NCBI GenBank assembly: GCA_030704615.1 | Contig: CM060734.1 | Coordinates: 56,992,042-57,056,041, forward strand | Reading direction: 5' to 3' | Origin: Takakia lepidozioides | Taxonomy: Eukaryota; Streptophyta; Takakiopsida; Takakiales; Takakiaceae | Length of the DNA: 64,000 nt | Shown: one piece after another, positions 1-11,859 of the stretch | How positions within the stretch are numbered: position 1 is the first letter of the stretch | Layout: every line of letters starts with the position of its first letter | The notes under the pieces: generated by a model | Told to the model about the DNA's origin: nothing | Databases searched by the model: none | What the model saw: the letters and a program-made list of their open reading frames with translations, nothing else | Program-made: the position numbers and the translations under genes

Positions 1-1896
1 ACAGCTCTGTGGTCGCCCGAGTCATGTTCAATTGCCGGGGCTTCGTGCACTTCTTGGCCATGTGCCCGGGCTCCCCGCAATTGAAACACACTCCATCAAA
101 GGTCGCCTTCTGTCCGCCATAGGCCGCTCCACCCACTTTTCCTTTTGAAGCACCGGGTGCCGCCTTGACTTGTGAAGGCCCTCTCTTCGATTTCCACGTG
201 CCATTGTCGCCGCGTGGCCTATCCCACTTCTTTTCCGGTCGGAAGGCGTCATCTTCCCGCCGGGTCTTCTTGTGGTTCAGCTCCGTACGGCCTTGTCTTT
301 CACCCCTAGGGACATCTGAAAAACATTCCGCCCTCTCAATTGCCTCGTTCAAAGTCTTAGGTGGCTTCTCCTCCAACTTCCGCCTAGCCCATGGGGCCAG
401 TCCCGCCACAAAGTTGAAGACCATTTCAGGTTCTGCCATGTCCGCGACTTCGAGCAACAGCACATTGAAAGCCTGGACATATCCCCGAATGTCATCTGTT
501 TGCTTCAAATTCCTCATCTTGTCCCGGGCAAGCCAGGCCGCATTGAGGGGCACAAACTGCCTTTTCATCAATTCCTTGAACCCACTCCAATTCAAGGTTT
601 CCGGGCTTGGACCTCGGTCGTGAAGGCGTTTCTGCCACCATTGTTGAGCATAGCCCCTCAAATAGGTGGGAGCCACTTCCACCCGGTCCTCGTCACTCAA
701 CTTGGCCGCCCGGAAGTACAGCTCTAGCTCCAGGAGCCAGGTGTTGAGTGCCTTCCGATTTCGGCCTGCAAAAGATGCCACGGGCCTCTGCACCTGAGGT
801 CCCCTGTAAGCTCCATGGAACTTGGTCTGGGCAACCTTGCCCCCCTGACCACGCTGTTGGGCAGTCCCTTGTGCTTGTGGGCTGACAGCTGTGCCCCGTG
901 CAGGCATGTCCTTGCCAAATCCAATTGTAACAACTCGCTCCTCCACCATGTTGAGCTCAATCCGCTCAGCCAGCAGAAACACATCTGCTAATGTGGGTTG
1001 GGCTGCTTGTAACAGGGTTGCATCTCGCACCCTTCTCTTGAGCTCCTTGTCCAGAATTCCATACCAAAACTGGATTGCCTGAGCTTCAGTAACCCCTTGG
1101 GTCACACTTATCAAGCGCCTCATACGAGTGTATGCCTCTCGCAGGCTCTCACTGGGTTTGCGCTGGAAGTCTTGCAAACTTCGCAGCTTCTCTGTCCGTA
1201 CACCTTGGTAGTTCCTCCGCAACTCCTGGAAGAACTCCACCACCGGGTTGAATCTAGGCACATGTGTTGTCGTCGTGGCAGGAGGAGTAGTAGCACCTTT
1301 TGAACTGGTACCACCTGCAGAAGTACCAGCACTACTTGCTCCACTACTAGTGCTGGCAGTGGGAGCTATTGGTACTGATGCAGCTACTGGTCGCGTCGTG
1401 CCTCGAGTAATGGAGACGTAGTCAGGTGACCAATACATCCTCCACTCCTCAATCTCTGCTTCATGTCCTCGCCTGAACTCGTGGTAATCGTCCATAGACG
1501 GGCCTTCCAAATGCTGGAACAGTCCCTTCCACGCCATGAATGGGGTGAATAGCTGTGGATTGCGCATATGCTGCAATCACACCAGCTGTCGAACTCCTGG
1601 ATAAAGTCATCCAACTCGATTGTGCCCACAGCTCCAGAGTACCTACGAGGCCCCTTGGTAGCTCCATACATCTCCTCCATGTCGTCCCACAACAATGGCG
1701 AATGAAAGTGCACACCTGTTGATGAAGCCTCCGAGTCTGTGTCTGACTCTACAGTAATTGAGGGTGGCGGTGAAGGTGGTCTGAACCGAATACCTCGTCT
1801 TGTGAATCCACTCTCACTGTTACTGCCTGTAGCCGTACTCCCCTCAAAACCCTTGGGTAACTCCGTAATGACACTCACAATGTGCACCTCCTCCAC
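1..1896 (-). pseudogene. gag: Ty3/gypsy-like gag polyprotein, partial, frame-broken
   Basis: Read on the minus strand, an N-terminal segment starts at 1896 and stays open to about 1575. There the reading moves by one base (it looks like one base is missing after the codons for W-C-D), and the second frame then stays open for more than 500 codons to the left edge. The C-terminal part has a retrotransposon gag domain (WLLELELYFRAAKLSDEDRV near 740-680, then WSGFKELMKRQFVPLN near 590-545). It ends in a CCHC zinc knuckle, CFNCGEPGHMAKKC, near 90-50. A serine/threonine-rich linker lies at 1390-1270. Gag packages element RNA. The protease and reverse transcriptase would lie beyond the window. The long open frame suggests a young element; the single shift may be real decay or a sequence error. 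Ty3/gypsy is favoured by the gag type, but pol is not visible. Confidence 0.8.
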
Positions 1897-2415
1897 GTCA
1901 CACTATAAGGCTCTAGTACTAATCTAATAGTGACACGGGTGGGCACCTGTTGCAGTTTAAGGGTCATATCCCAATGGCTCAGGGCACCTGCACCTGCATC
2001 CACCGCAAGAACTCCTATGGTTGGCTGGTCATCAACCCAGCCTCACCATAGAAGAAACACTGGTGGTCTTGTTGGTCATCACTCCAGCCTCACCACCGAC
2101 AGCACACTCTAGGATTGACCGGTGATCAAATCCGGCCTAATCCCTATGAAAGCAAGCGCCCACACAAAACCAACATGGCGCACAGTCAAGCATGCAGGTG
2201 TTGGGGGGGATCCAAACACAAGAAATCAAAACATCAACACCCCCACACCAAAATCCAGCAGCAACGCTGATCCTACAGAATATCCCAGCCCAAAACCCCG
2301 GACTGACTGGCCTCCACCAAGAGAGGCTTTGGCAACTACAAGTACAAGGTAATGAAAATAGTACAGAGATGGAGGGGAAGAATAGAAGCCCGACCAAGCA
2401 AGATCTAATCCTGAT
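1897..2415. other. leader region between gag and an upstream ORF
   Basis: No supported coding sequence. It contains two imperfect copies of a phrase resembling GGTCATCAACCCAGCCTCACC, at about 2027 and 2073. If the gag and the ORF at 2416-3166 belong to one element, this is the spacer between them. I could not find a convincing primer-binding site or LTR border. Confidence 0.3.
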
Positions 2416-3166
2416 CTATGCTATCAACTGCCAGACTTCTCTCAAAGTGCCTCGCTCTGCATGATGGTAAGGTGTAGGAGGTATATCTATGTCCAGAAAC
2501 CTGCCACTAACCTTGTCCCAAGCTACAGTAGCTCGCTCTAACCAACCCTCCTCCTCATTCTGCCAGGTAGAGACAAAGCAACACTCTGCTATCCCCCACT
2601 CACTGAACACTAAAGAAAACAAAGGTAGGGTCTGATAGTCTCTCAACTCGAAAGCTTTGAGACGGTTGCGGGTGTCTTCATTGCGAATGACTGCATCGCC
2701 TTCAAACAGAACAAATTTGTCCTCGCTAATGAACCCCCGCTCGTGGTTGCCTTGTGCAGAGCGTGTCCGGTTGCAACACTGTCTAATTGCACAAACTTGT
2801 GCAGCTCCTGCTCCTCTGCTCCAGTACACCACGGCCTTGTGGCTGAACACCTTGGTCCCCGGGGCTGTCTTTGGTTGTGTTCCAAGCCTAGCTTTCACCC
2901 ACTTTGGTATTTCACCTACAGCTGCAGAACTGCTGGCTCCAACAGAGTTCTGACTGTCCAAGGCGATATTGAGGCCCTCAATGCCAATTACAGCAGTCCT
3001 GTTGTCTACTGCTAATGCCTGACTCCCAGTATGCAATCAACTCGTCCAACTGTTCTCCACTCAAATCAGTCTGAGTTCCTTGGGAAACATAAATCCTGTC
3101 CCCTTGTGTGCACAGGCTAAGAGAAGAGACCTGCCCTTCAATTACGTCCTCATTTCCCCCAGCCAT
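2416..3166 (-). CDS. Unrecognised protein upstream of gag, two overlapping frames
   Basis: Two minus-strand reading frames overlap at 2978-3036. One starts with MAGGNEDVIEGQ at 3166; the other continues to a stop at 2416. Together they would span roughly 250 residues. The first part is acidic and the second contains a cysteine pair and a run of aromatic residues. I recognise no family, catalytic motif or membrane segment. It has the same orientation as the gag at 1-1896 and lies just 5' of it, so it could be an extra ORF of the same retroelement, a captured gene fragment or a decayed cellular gene. The frame change suggests decay; no clear slippery site is visible. Confidence 0.4.
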
Positions 3167-6130
3167 ACAAGGAGTACATCCACAGATTTGTCTATCATAT
3201 AGACCAGCACAGGTTCTAGAAACAGAATTGTGGATCTTTCATGGCACACTCACACTCTAAAAATTCCATAGATTTTTAGCAGAGTCCTAAAAACAAAAAC
3301 CAGGTCTAGGTAGGTAGATTTCCCCTTTCTGCAGCTATCCCCTCAAAAACTGAGTCAAACGGAGCTCCTTTGACAAAGATATGACCAACCAGGCTCTGAA
3401 TCCTTTAAATTAGATCAAAAGGCTTTTTTTTTTTTTTTTTTTTTATAACACCAAAACGTTCTCACCATTAAAAACTGTTCCCACGTCTGTTGGGATTCAC
3501 TGCAGGTTCCCTATTCCATGGTTCCCTAAGAATTCCTTAGATTCTTAACTCAATCTCTCCACAGTGGAATTACCATGATAAAGGTAATGTCCTCATTGGT
3601 ATGCCAGATTTTCAAAACGAGAACACCTTGTTGAAGCTGCTGCTATCCATGCCATCTTATCGTTGTTGTATGAGAGCCCATGTCTACTGCCCTGTCAGAG
3701 TGACCACAACCAGGATGGCTTTCCGCAACCATTCATGTACTGGGCAAATACATATCAACCACAGCAATAAGACCATCACGTTCAATTTGTGATTTCCAAG
3801 GTGGTGCTAATACCTTCATCGACCATTGGCATATACCCCAAGAGCAGCTTGAAGATCGCCATAGCAGAGAGGGTTACAGTATACGCTGGTGCTGTAAACG
3901 CTCAAGCTCTCCAGGACCTCAAACACCACTCTAAACTGGCTTAGGGTGGTTATAACATCCCCATGACCAGGGACATGCACAGAACCAAGGCGATGGGATG
4001 AAGCTGCCCCATCTTGAGAACACATAGCGGGCTTCCAACTGAACGCAAATCAAAAGGGAGAAGCTCGGTCTGGTGTACCACTTCAAGGGCCAAGTGATAT
4101 AATTGGACCTGCACCTGCTGGTGGCTGAAATGCCAAATGTACTACAATGTTTTTTTTTTCCTTTTTGTCTCACAATTTCTAACTGCAACTCCGGATCAAA
4201 GCACCGCTGGTCATGTATGTAGAGCCTCACCTGGTCTTCTTTTGCTAGGCTGCAATGTTAATATATGAGATCACCCCGTCTCACAAACATTAATGCCGCC
4301 ACTGTCGCCTAGACCTGATGCAAGACCTGATCGCAAAGCAGGCTACGCGGCTGGTCCTTCCCTGTGTACATCTATCTCAAGTCACACACGCCGCATCTCA
4401 TGCTTCTACTGCTGATCAGCTTTTCCTTGCTGGACAGCAGCTTACGCACTTGCTAGAAAATCTAGCCTGACCCTGTCCATCCATTTGCTAAGATAAGAAA
4501 GCTTGCTTCCTCGCAATGTACAGCTAGACAACCTCACATCAACCAGCCCACAACTACTCCTTCATAGTGGCTGGCTATAGTCCAATTTGACAGTGTACTT
4601 GAAAAACGGGCTGTGTTTCTTGTCTTTCCACACCCACTCCCCGGAATCAAATTGGCGAAGGTAACTGGTGCCTGAAGGAACCAATGCAGGAAGGGGTTGG
4701 TGTGTAGGCCGTTCACGAGAGAAGGGTTCACCTGGCCTATTACTAAGCAGAAAACCCTGATAGCATAGTATGGATTTTCCGGAATGTCAGCAAAGATTGG
4801 CCCGAAAAGGGAACCTGAGGGCCTGACCTTGAACTTCCAACCCTGCAGCAAATGGCCATTGTGAGAGACAGCAAACAATGCAGACTTGCTGCCTTGCAAA
4901 TCGGAACTAACCCAAGGAAGCCAGTCCCACTCATGCTGGCGGAATATCGCTGGTCACCAAATCCCAGCCAGCGCTTTACCTTCGGTGGAACAATCCACTC
5001 ACAAAGAATAGGCAGAGCAGAGCAGAGGAGAGGCTAGAGCAGAGGCTGATAGGTGGCAGACCTCCTAGCTCTCCAGCAGCCCGTCGTAGGTTGAACCTTC
5101 CACCCTGAGCCTAGCATGCTTGAAGAAGGGCGGGAATCTTCCAGCTCACTCCTTCTTCCTAGCCTCTACCAGCACCAGCGCAGGTATAAAACGGCTGTTA
5201 AGTAATGCTCAGCAGCCACCTGCAGTTGAGATAACATCAACTGCACCTTCTCCAATTGGGTTTATCAGCAACCTCATTTCCATTCGGCTGTGGCTCGACC
5301 TACTGTCGACTGCGAAAAACCATCGGATGCGCTGCAACACTACATCCCGAGCTTAGTCGAAAAGACTGAAACCCATGTCATCATCAGACTCCTCCTTCGC
5401 TTCCTCCTTTTCTCCGGCAGGTGCAGCAGCAGCACCTCCACCAGAGGAAGCCACCACAACCAGGGATGACGCCACCCCAAACTGTTTGCACTTCGTGATC
5501 CAGCCACTCCCGACTGTTTTGGGTCCGAATCCAAAAGTTTACACGAGTCTCGTCTCCCTCCGTCCTAGTGAAAGAGAGTAGGGAAGCCAACTATCAAAGT
5601 CTTCAACCTCCACACCTCTTGGTTTTCAAACTCACGAGCAGAGACGACAACTAAATCTGCGCGCACAACCCATAGAAACAGCAGGGCCAGATGGACTCCC
5701 GCCCCAAGATATATATTATAATAATGCTAAAACAAACATTGTATCTAGCTTAGCACCAGCACACTAGATAACGCTCATCTCTCTCGAGTGATAAACAAGC
5801 TAAAAAGGACACACACTCTCAACACAAGAAATATGAAATCCATCGCTATCACTCTTTAAAATAGAAGTCGAGCCAGGGGCACCCCACGCTATGGGGACTC
5901 CACCCCACAACAACCTACACTCCCATCATAAGCATGAAGGAGCTCGGTCGCGCAGGCTCAACTCGAGAGAGATGAGCTGCGCGACTGCCGCTCTCGTGAA
6001 GATAAGACGGACCAGGTGTCAAACTAAACTTGACACCTGATTTAACACTTGACCTAAATCCAAGTGTTAAATACAAATAACTAGTTTTATTCTAGCTGTT
6101 TTCACACTGTGCTTATTTAACTTGACACCA
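3167..6130. other. Non-genic stretch, no recognisable gene
   Basis: Only short open frames occur here. A T-tract runs at about 3422-3444. Minus-strand frames at 4534-4899 and 3931-4230 have somewhat protein-like composition but match no family I know, and stops and frame changes break them. A CAG/GAG-rich patch lies at about 5015-5050. I see no RNA gene. Confidence 0.4.
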
Positions 6131-6840
6131 TTTCCAAGGCATCCGGTCCTGGGTAGTCCTGCTTGTTGACCTGGCTATCCCGCTTGTGGGCACATTTTCT
6201 CTTCCTCCGACCCCCAGACGATGACCCCGCCCCAGAACTGGAGTTTACAACCCCCGACATTGTATATATCTTTGCCCACTACATGGGACAGAACCTCAGA
6301 AAACGGCAATGGACGCTCGTGGATGGTATTCCCGTAGTTTCTGCAAAACAACAAGTCACCGGATATCCGAAAACGGCAAAATGGTGCTACGACGATTGAA
6401 CCATGAACAAGGGTGCGGGTCTGACCAATAAAAAACCGACAAAACCTCTCTCTCTCTCTCTCTCTCTCATCCCCCCCCCCAAAAAAAATAATCATCTTCG
6501 CACCTCCCGTTGGCAGTGCTAAGCAACAAAGTCCGAGATGACTATAGGATGCCAAGAAACCCTACCACGAGAGAGGCAAAAGTGATCACAAAGGGAGGGG
6601 GAATGGTTTATATAGCCCGGCCCACACCCCCCCCCCAAAAAAAAAACCATTATGTTCGAAAAGGCGCGACAAGCCAATCATCCATCGTCAAGTGTTAGCG
6701 CGGCGCGACTGGCCAATCACGCATCGCCACGCCTACCCACATGGGAGAGGTCAAGGGTTCAAAACCACCTGGGCCCTTTCCTCTTCCATTTCTCTCGCTT
6801 TCCCTGACCCGTGGCGCCGCCGCTTGATGATTTATAAAAA
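6131..6840. other. Repeat-rich lead-in with CT microsatellite and C-runs
   Basis: A CT dinucleotide run at about 6446-6468 is followed by a run of ten C's and then A's (6471-6488). A second C-run plus A-run is at 6627-6647. A short near-duplicate (GCGAC..GCCAATCA.) occurs at about 6666 and 6704. No coding sequence is supported. Confidence 0.5.
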
Positions 6841-7975
6841 AAAACGACCGCCACACGGCGGGTCGCTAGATTTCCAAAAAAACAAAAAAACACGCGACCG
6901 CTGCATGGCGGTCGCTATATTAAAAAAATAAAAAAGAGCGACCGGGTCGCTGCATTATTTTAAAATAACATTAAATAAGCGTCCGCCATATGGCGGTCCC
7001 TATATTTGTTTGTTAAAGAAAAAAACGACCGCCACATTTTTTGAGAATATATTAAATAAGTGACCGCCAAACAGCGGTCGCTTTATTTAAGAATCAAAAA
7101 ACAAATAAACGACCGCTGCCATATGGCGGTCACTATATTTTTAATTTAAAAAAAGAGCGACTGCCACATGGCGGATGCTGATTTTTTTTAAATATATTAA
7201 ATAAGCAACCGCCAAACGGCGGTCGCTTTATTTAAGAATCAGAACAAAAACAAGCGGCTGCTGCGAAATGGCGGTCGCTACATTTAGAAAGAAAACAGAA
7301 AAGAGCGACTGCCACATGGCGGTCGCTGCATTTTTAAAAATATGTTAAAAAAGCGACCGCCAAACGGCGGTCATTTAATTTAAGAATAAAAATTAAAATA
7401 TACGACCGCCAGTGAATGGCGGTCACTGCATTTTTAAATTATAGTAAAGAAGTGACCGCCGCTTGTTTTAAGAAACAAAATAAAAAGAAGCGACCGTCAC
7501 TTGGCGGTCACGAAATATTTTTAATATACAAAAACGAGCGACCGTCGATGTGGCGGTCGCTTCATTTCTTAAAAAACCCTAATTAGGAAAAAACAGTGAC
7601 TACCGCACGGCCCTTGCTAAATGTTTTAAAAACCCATGTGCCAATGTTTTTATAGCGGTCGCTTAATTTAAAAAATCAAAACTTACGAGTGACCGCCAAT
7701 ATTGGCGGTCGCTTAATTTATAAAATAATAATTTTCAAGCAACCGCCAATATAGGCGGTCGCTTAATTTACAATATAATAAATTACAAGAGACCGCCAAT
7801 ATGGGCGGTCGCTTAATTTAAAATTATTAAATTACCGGCGACCGCCAATATTGGCGGTCACTTAATTTAACATAAAATTGAATTACAATCGACCGCCAAT
7901 ATGGGCGATTGCTTCATTTAAAAAAATAATAAATTATAAGCGACCGCAAATATGGGCGGACGTATTTTTTAAAAA
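6841..7975. repeat. Array of about 20 GACCGCC/GGCGGTC palindromes
   Basis: Roughly every 50-65 bases there is a small inverted repeat with one arm like GCGACCGCC and the other like GGCGGTCGC, separated by 2-8 bases (AATAT, ACATG or AAAC). Each is followed by an AT-rich spacer such as TTAATTTAAAATTATTAAAT. Two sub-types are visible. The left half alternates CCACATGGCGG and CCAAACGGCGG units; the right half (from about 7700) is more uniform, with CCAATATTGGCGG cores. Many differences between units are paired across the stem. No ORF, long TIR or target duplication was found around the array. It could be subterminal repeats of a DNA transposon or a free-standing minisatellite. Confidence 0.85.
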
Positions 7976-8920
7976 TAATTAATAAATATTAATAATTGGC
8001 CACTTTTGTTTTACACCGTGGTTGCCATGTCATTAGAAAGGAGAGAAGTAGATCGTAAAACTTAACTGTAAAAAAAAATTACATGGGTAAACGTCCGGAT
8101 TGGACGTGACGTGACGTCATGACTGTTCAGCGCCACATCACGTCATGAATGATAACTAGGGTAAACACCAAGAAAAATATCAAACCATGATACAGGATCA
8201 AGAGCCCACATTTGCAAGATGGACAAGTTGTCTTCTACTCCAAAGCGCTGCCCCTTCAGCCTCGCCGTAATCTTATGAAGCCGCGAGCAAACATAGTCGC
8301 TGCACCACTATCCACCAACTCTCAAAATCTACAAAACCCTTTTTATGTTGTGGTGAGTGACAACAGACTCTTCTAAGGTAGACGAATCCAAGATAGACAG
8401 TTTTACTTAGTTCCCATGGATATAATGAACATCACAACATAGAAACAATTTTCATGGATTAGCAAATTGAAAAGAAGTTTGACCCAATTTTCCCATTGAA
8501 TTATAGAGATAATATGAAATTGATATGGTTTCTCAAAGTCTGGGACTCGTAGACACCTATTTGTGACACGTAGGCCCCCCCCCAAAAGCAAACAGAAATA
8601 ATCCTATTATGGTTATTTTGTCCTCCAATTCTAATTTTAATTGGTCATAAAGTAGCCATGAACACAGCCTTCTATGAATATGGTTAGACCTTAAATGGAC
8701 ATCATTAATGGCCAATGTTGCCAACAGAGTTAAAGTATCAGGCACTGCTACTCTGACCCTGGCGGCCCCACATGAGGGGGCATTTTTCCAAAATATCCCA
8801 GCAAAGATCCCATAAGGCCTAGGCTGAAGACCATCAATTGACCAATCACCATAATAAATATGTTTAGTTAATAGAAGTGGTACTTGATATTGTATTAACC
8901 ACATGTTGTCTTGAGCGAAA
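7976..8920. other. AT-rich non-genic stretch
   Basis: No recognisable gene. A local cluster of TGACGT-type motifs (GACGTGACGTGACGTCATGA and a second CACGTCATGA) lies at about 8103-8147. The minus-strand open frame at 8557-8949 has no family resemblance that I can see. Confidence 0.35.
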
Positions 8921-9018
8921 CTCGTAGCCCGTTGTCCTATAAATCCCAATGATTAACATATGTATAACCCTCGTAGCCCGTTGTCCCATAAATCCCAATG
9001 ATTAACATATGTATAACC
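8921..9018 (+). repeat. 49-bp tandem duplication
   Basis: Two adjacent 49-base copies start at 8921 and 8970 with CTCGTAGCCCGTTGTCC. They differ by about one base (TCCTAT versus TCCCAT), so the duplication looks recent. Confidence 0.9.
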
Positions 9019-9982
9019 CTCTTAAACCTGTCACATATTCCCCTCAATGTGGTCCCACTTCCTTAAAGTCACTATAAGGTAGAGACAGTGTCACTTTAAG
9101 GTTTGAAAGGCATGCAAAAACATAGGTATCCATCTAAGGTCACTGACCATTTTAGGTATGTCTACCTTATGCATGAGAAAAGCTAGCTCAACCACCTTCA
9201 AACATCACATACACAATAGAAACCACACATTTTAAGACTTGGCTCCTACACATAATCACGCAAGCTCGCACATGTAGGACTTCACTAAACTAAAGACGAA
9301 GAGATTGAGTCAAAAAGTGTCCATGACTGTATATCCTATGTAGCTGGTACCACGCATTTTTCAGCCACTCATATTGTGCCACGTATACAGGTGAGTCATG
9401 TTCCCTAGATGTAGTGAAAGATTTTACTAATCAATCAATTATATGCTTCTATTAAGCCAAAATTTCAAATTATTGTAATGAATACGGAACTGACATTTAT
9501 TGTTTCAAATTTAGAAATTTATAAGGTCAGATTTATATTGTAGGTTTGGCCATATCTTGGTCATATGAAACCTCTTTTGACGTAGTTTTTTGGGGAATAG
9601 CCAGAGGGCTCACAATTCTATCCATCCACACATCCTTCTACCCAAAATGTATGGATTTTTCCAAAGTAAATTGGTTTCTTCTGTGATATATGGTCACTTT
9701 GAATGTGTGAACTGCTTAAGTATTATTTAAGCCATATATGGTCTTCAGTTGAAATTCCAAATGTTCATATACATTTGAATTGTTGTACACATTGCTTTGA
9801 AACATTTGTCACTACAATTAGCTATTGAAATATCATAAATATCACTTCCAGAGTAACTATTACATAATGAGTTTAGTGTCTTGTGAGCAATTCTTAACTA
9901 TATAGTGAAAATGATAGTGAAAATGACAATGAAACCTCGCTGGTTGGAAATCCCATGAGGTGTTGTAGTGTTTGCTTTCCGC
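9019..9982. other. AT-rich non-genic stretch
   Basis: No open frame of note and no recognisable RNA gene or repeat boundary. It is flanking sequence downstream of the minus-strand KP4-like gene. Confidence 0.35.
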
Positions 9983-10449
9983 TCAATAGCATAGGCCAAC
10001 GTCGTCACCATTATAAGGATCATAAATGCAGGGCCATTTGACCGCGTTGACGGTCAGCATACCGTTGGCAATATTGTTGTCCTCTGGATAGAAAAGTGGA
10101 ATACTCCCACAGGTCACGCAACCGTGAGTTGCAAGTTCTAGAATCAAGTTCTCGATCGAGTGGTCGGGAGCGCCACCAGATTTTTGGCAGAAGACACAAA
10201 AGTGTCGTGCACCTCCAACAAGCCGCAAGCAATCTGTTCTCCATTGTTGTAAAAGCGATTGGGGTCGATATGACCATTGATAACGGTCACCAACTTTTGT
10301 AGTATTGGTCCATAGTGCATTGTATTCCTACAATACCAGCTGCCGCGACAGTTGATGCCGAGTGCCGCAACACCGCCTTGAATGCTCAAGGCTATGAGAA
10401 TGAGAACGGTGAGCACAACTGATGAATGCAGTGTCATGATGAAATGCAA
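9983..10449 (-). pseudogene. KP4-like (killer protein family) secreted protein, frame-broken
   Basis: Starting at 10449 on the minus strand, the ORF opens with a hydrophobic signal-peptide-like segment ending in alanines. A short glycine-isoleucine-asparagine-cysteine-arginine-glycine motif marks the start of a KP4-type mature domain. The second half of the family pattern (HGC..CG segment followed by a G-x-LTVN strand) is present at about 10130-10040, but in a different reading frame that ends at 9983. A single frame change between about 10230 and 10150 separates them, so as written the copy is broken. KP4 proteins are small, secreted, disulphide-rich channel-affecting proteins first known from a fungal virus, with relatives in fungi and mosses. 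Activity here is unknown. An unannotated intron or a sequence error could also explain the shift. Confidence 0.72.
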
Positions 10450-10733
10450 TGGTAAGACGAAGAAATATTACGAGGAGGTCACTTGTGTTTGCTTGGTTAC
10501 GAGTTTAATGTATTCTATTGTAACCTTCGAGCGGAGACCTATATGTACTTGAGATCAGGTTGTAGTAGTAGTAAAGTTGCCGGTGAAGGATAGATCAACA
10601 ACTTCTAAAAATCCGCATAGAAGGTTAATATCCGTGGTAGCGTACCAAAGATGTCAGCTGCATGTCTTTCTTGAAACATGATACGAATCAACGTTTTTTG
10701 TTTTTTGATTTTTTTTTTTGGAAAAATAGCAAG

Positions 10734-11057
10734 AAATGGTCGTATATTTTGTTCATTTTACTGGCGATTTCATCATTAAAATAACAGCATTTGCGACAAA
10801 ATAGTTTATCTTACGTATTCTTTGTTTTGATGTGGATTCGAATATTTTTTTTCGCCAATATTTCTTCGCCAAACTTCTCCGTTTCAACGTTTCAACGTTT
10901 TTTGTTTTGTTTTCTCTGAAAATAACATAAAATAGCCGTATATTCTGTTTCATTTTATTTGGAGAAGATTGGCGATTTCATCCTTGAAATAACAACATTT
11001 GCGACAAAACCGTTTATTTAAGTATTCTTTGTTTTGTTATGGATTTGAATATTTTTT
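10734..11057 (+). repeat. Direct repeat of about 125 bp in the KP4-like spacer
   Basis: Copies lie at about 10734-10858 and 10925-11057. Shared blocks are CGTATATT.TGTTTCATTTTA, GGCGATTTCATC.TT and ACATTTGCGACAAAA..GTTTAT, then TATTCTTTGTTTTG and GAATATTTTTT. They are direct, unlike the flanking inverted arms, so a separate duplication event is implied. Confidence 0.85.
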
Positions 11058-11165
11058 ATAATTTTAGATCAACAAATTTAGGTTTTTAGAAGGTTGTTGA
11101 TCTATGCGGACATCAAAGTCCTCCACCGGCAACTTTACTACCAACTACTACAACCTGATCTCAAG

Positions 11166-11177
11166 TATATATATATG
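11166..11177 (+). promoter_or_regulatory. TATA-like box of the plus-strand KP4-like gene
   Basis: TATATATATATG lies about 100 bases upstream of the ATG at 11273. The mirrored left copy has the weaker CATATAGG at the corresponding place, so the two promoters have diverged at the TATA position. Confidence 0.5.
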
Positions 11178-11272
11178 TCCCCGCTCGAAGGTTACAATAG
11201 AATACATTAGACTCGCAACCAAGCAAACAAACGACCTCCTCGTAATATTTCTTCGTCTTACCATTGGATTTC

Positions 11273-11422
11273 ATGATGCCACTACATTCATCAGTTGTGC
11301 TCACCGTTCTCATCGCCTTAAGCATTCAAGGCGGAGTTGCAGCACTCGGCATCAACTGTCGCGGCAACATATATTGCTGGAATAGGTGGCACTGTGGACC
11401 TGGGGGGTGCACCAAGGTTTAA
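11273..11422 (+). pseudogene. KP4-like gene, truncated copy
   Basis: A 49-codon ORF begins with the same leader as the minus-strand copy, contains the signal-peptide-like segment and the first cysteine motif, then ends at 11422 after divergent cysteine- and glycine-rich sequence. The C-terminal half of the KP4 fold is absent and is not seen downstream. It may be a duplication-truncated pseudogene. Alternatively it could be expressed as a tiny secreted cysteine-rich peptide, since its ORF is intact and a better TATA box lies upstream. Confidence 0.6.
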
Positions 11423-11859
11423 TGTACCTATCACGTGCGTGAACAGAAGGGGGTTAATTTAATACCCCCACATATAGACTATGTATATATAAATGGGCTA
11501 GAAAAGTCCTAAAATATATACATATATTTGGGATTATACTATGAATGTTAGTATGTAGCGTATTGGGAAGTTGAGTTGGGTGCAATTGCACTCTCCCTTT
11601 CCTCTCTGCTTCTATTTGCTATTCAAAGGTAGGATTCCTGCCCTTAGTTTACATTTCAGTCTGGTGCCGAGAGTGGGTAGACCCTTGAGGTCATCCATGA
11701 TGTCCTCCCCCATGTCACAGACTGGAAACAAGTCCAGGGAAGTTTTTTGCCTAATTTCATTTTCATCAGACAATTTTCTGGAAACGGACATGGCTTTGGA
11801 CACTACAGCCTCTAAGTTAGTAAGGTTGGGGCATTTGCTGGAGCAATTCTAAAAGGTGA
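11423..11859. other. Non-genic stretch
   Basis: AT-rich with TATATA runs at 11480-11530. The short frames on both strands at 11571-11852 have no recognisable family. Confidence 0.35.

Larger units (their letters stand above)
10320..11402. repeat. Inverted duplication carrying the KP4-like gene 5' ends and promoters
   Basis: The sequence upstream of and into the minus-strand KP4-like gene (about 10320-10625) is mirrored on the plus strand at about 11085-11402. Matching landmarks are GTAATATTTCTTCGTCTTACCATT, CGCTCGAAGGTTACAATAGAATACATTA and CACCGGCAACTTTACTA (each present as complement on the left). The arms cover leader, signal peptide and first motif, then diverge after about 11402. The two genes are head to head with a spacer of about 460 bases. 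Confidence 0.9.

Noticed and set aside
4534-4899. 121-codon minus-strand ORF as a gene
   Set aside because: Composition looks somewhat protein-like, but no family, splice structure or conserved motif could be supported.
6841-7975. CRISPR array
   Set aside because: The repeats are palindromic and regularly spaced, but the units diverge, the spacers are similar AT-rich sequence rather than unique, and the genome is a plant's.
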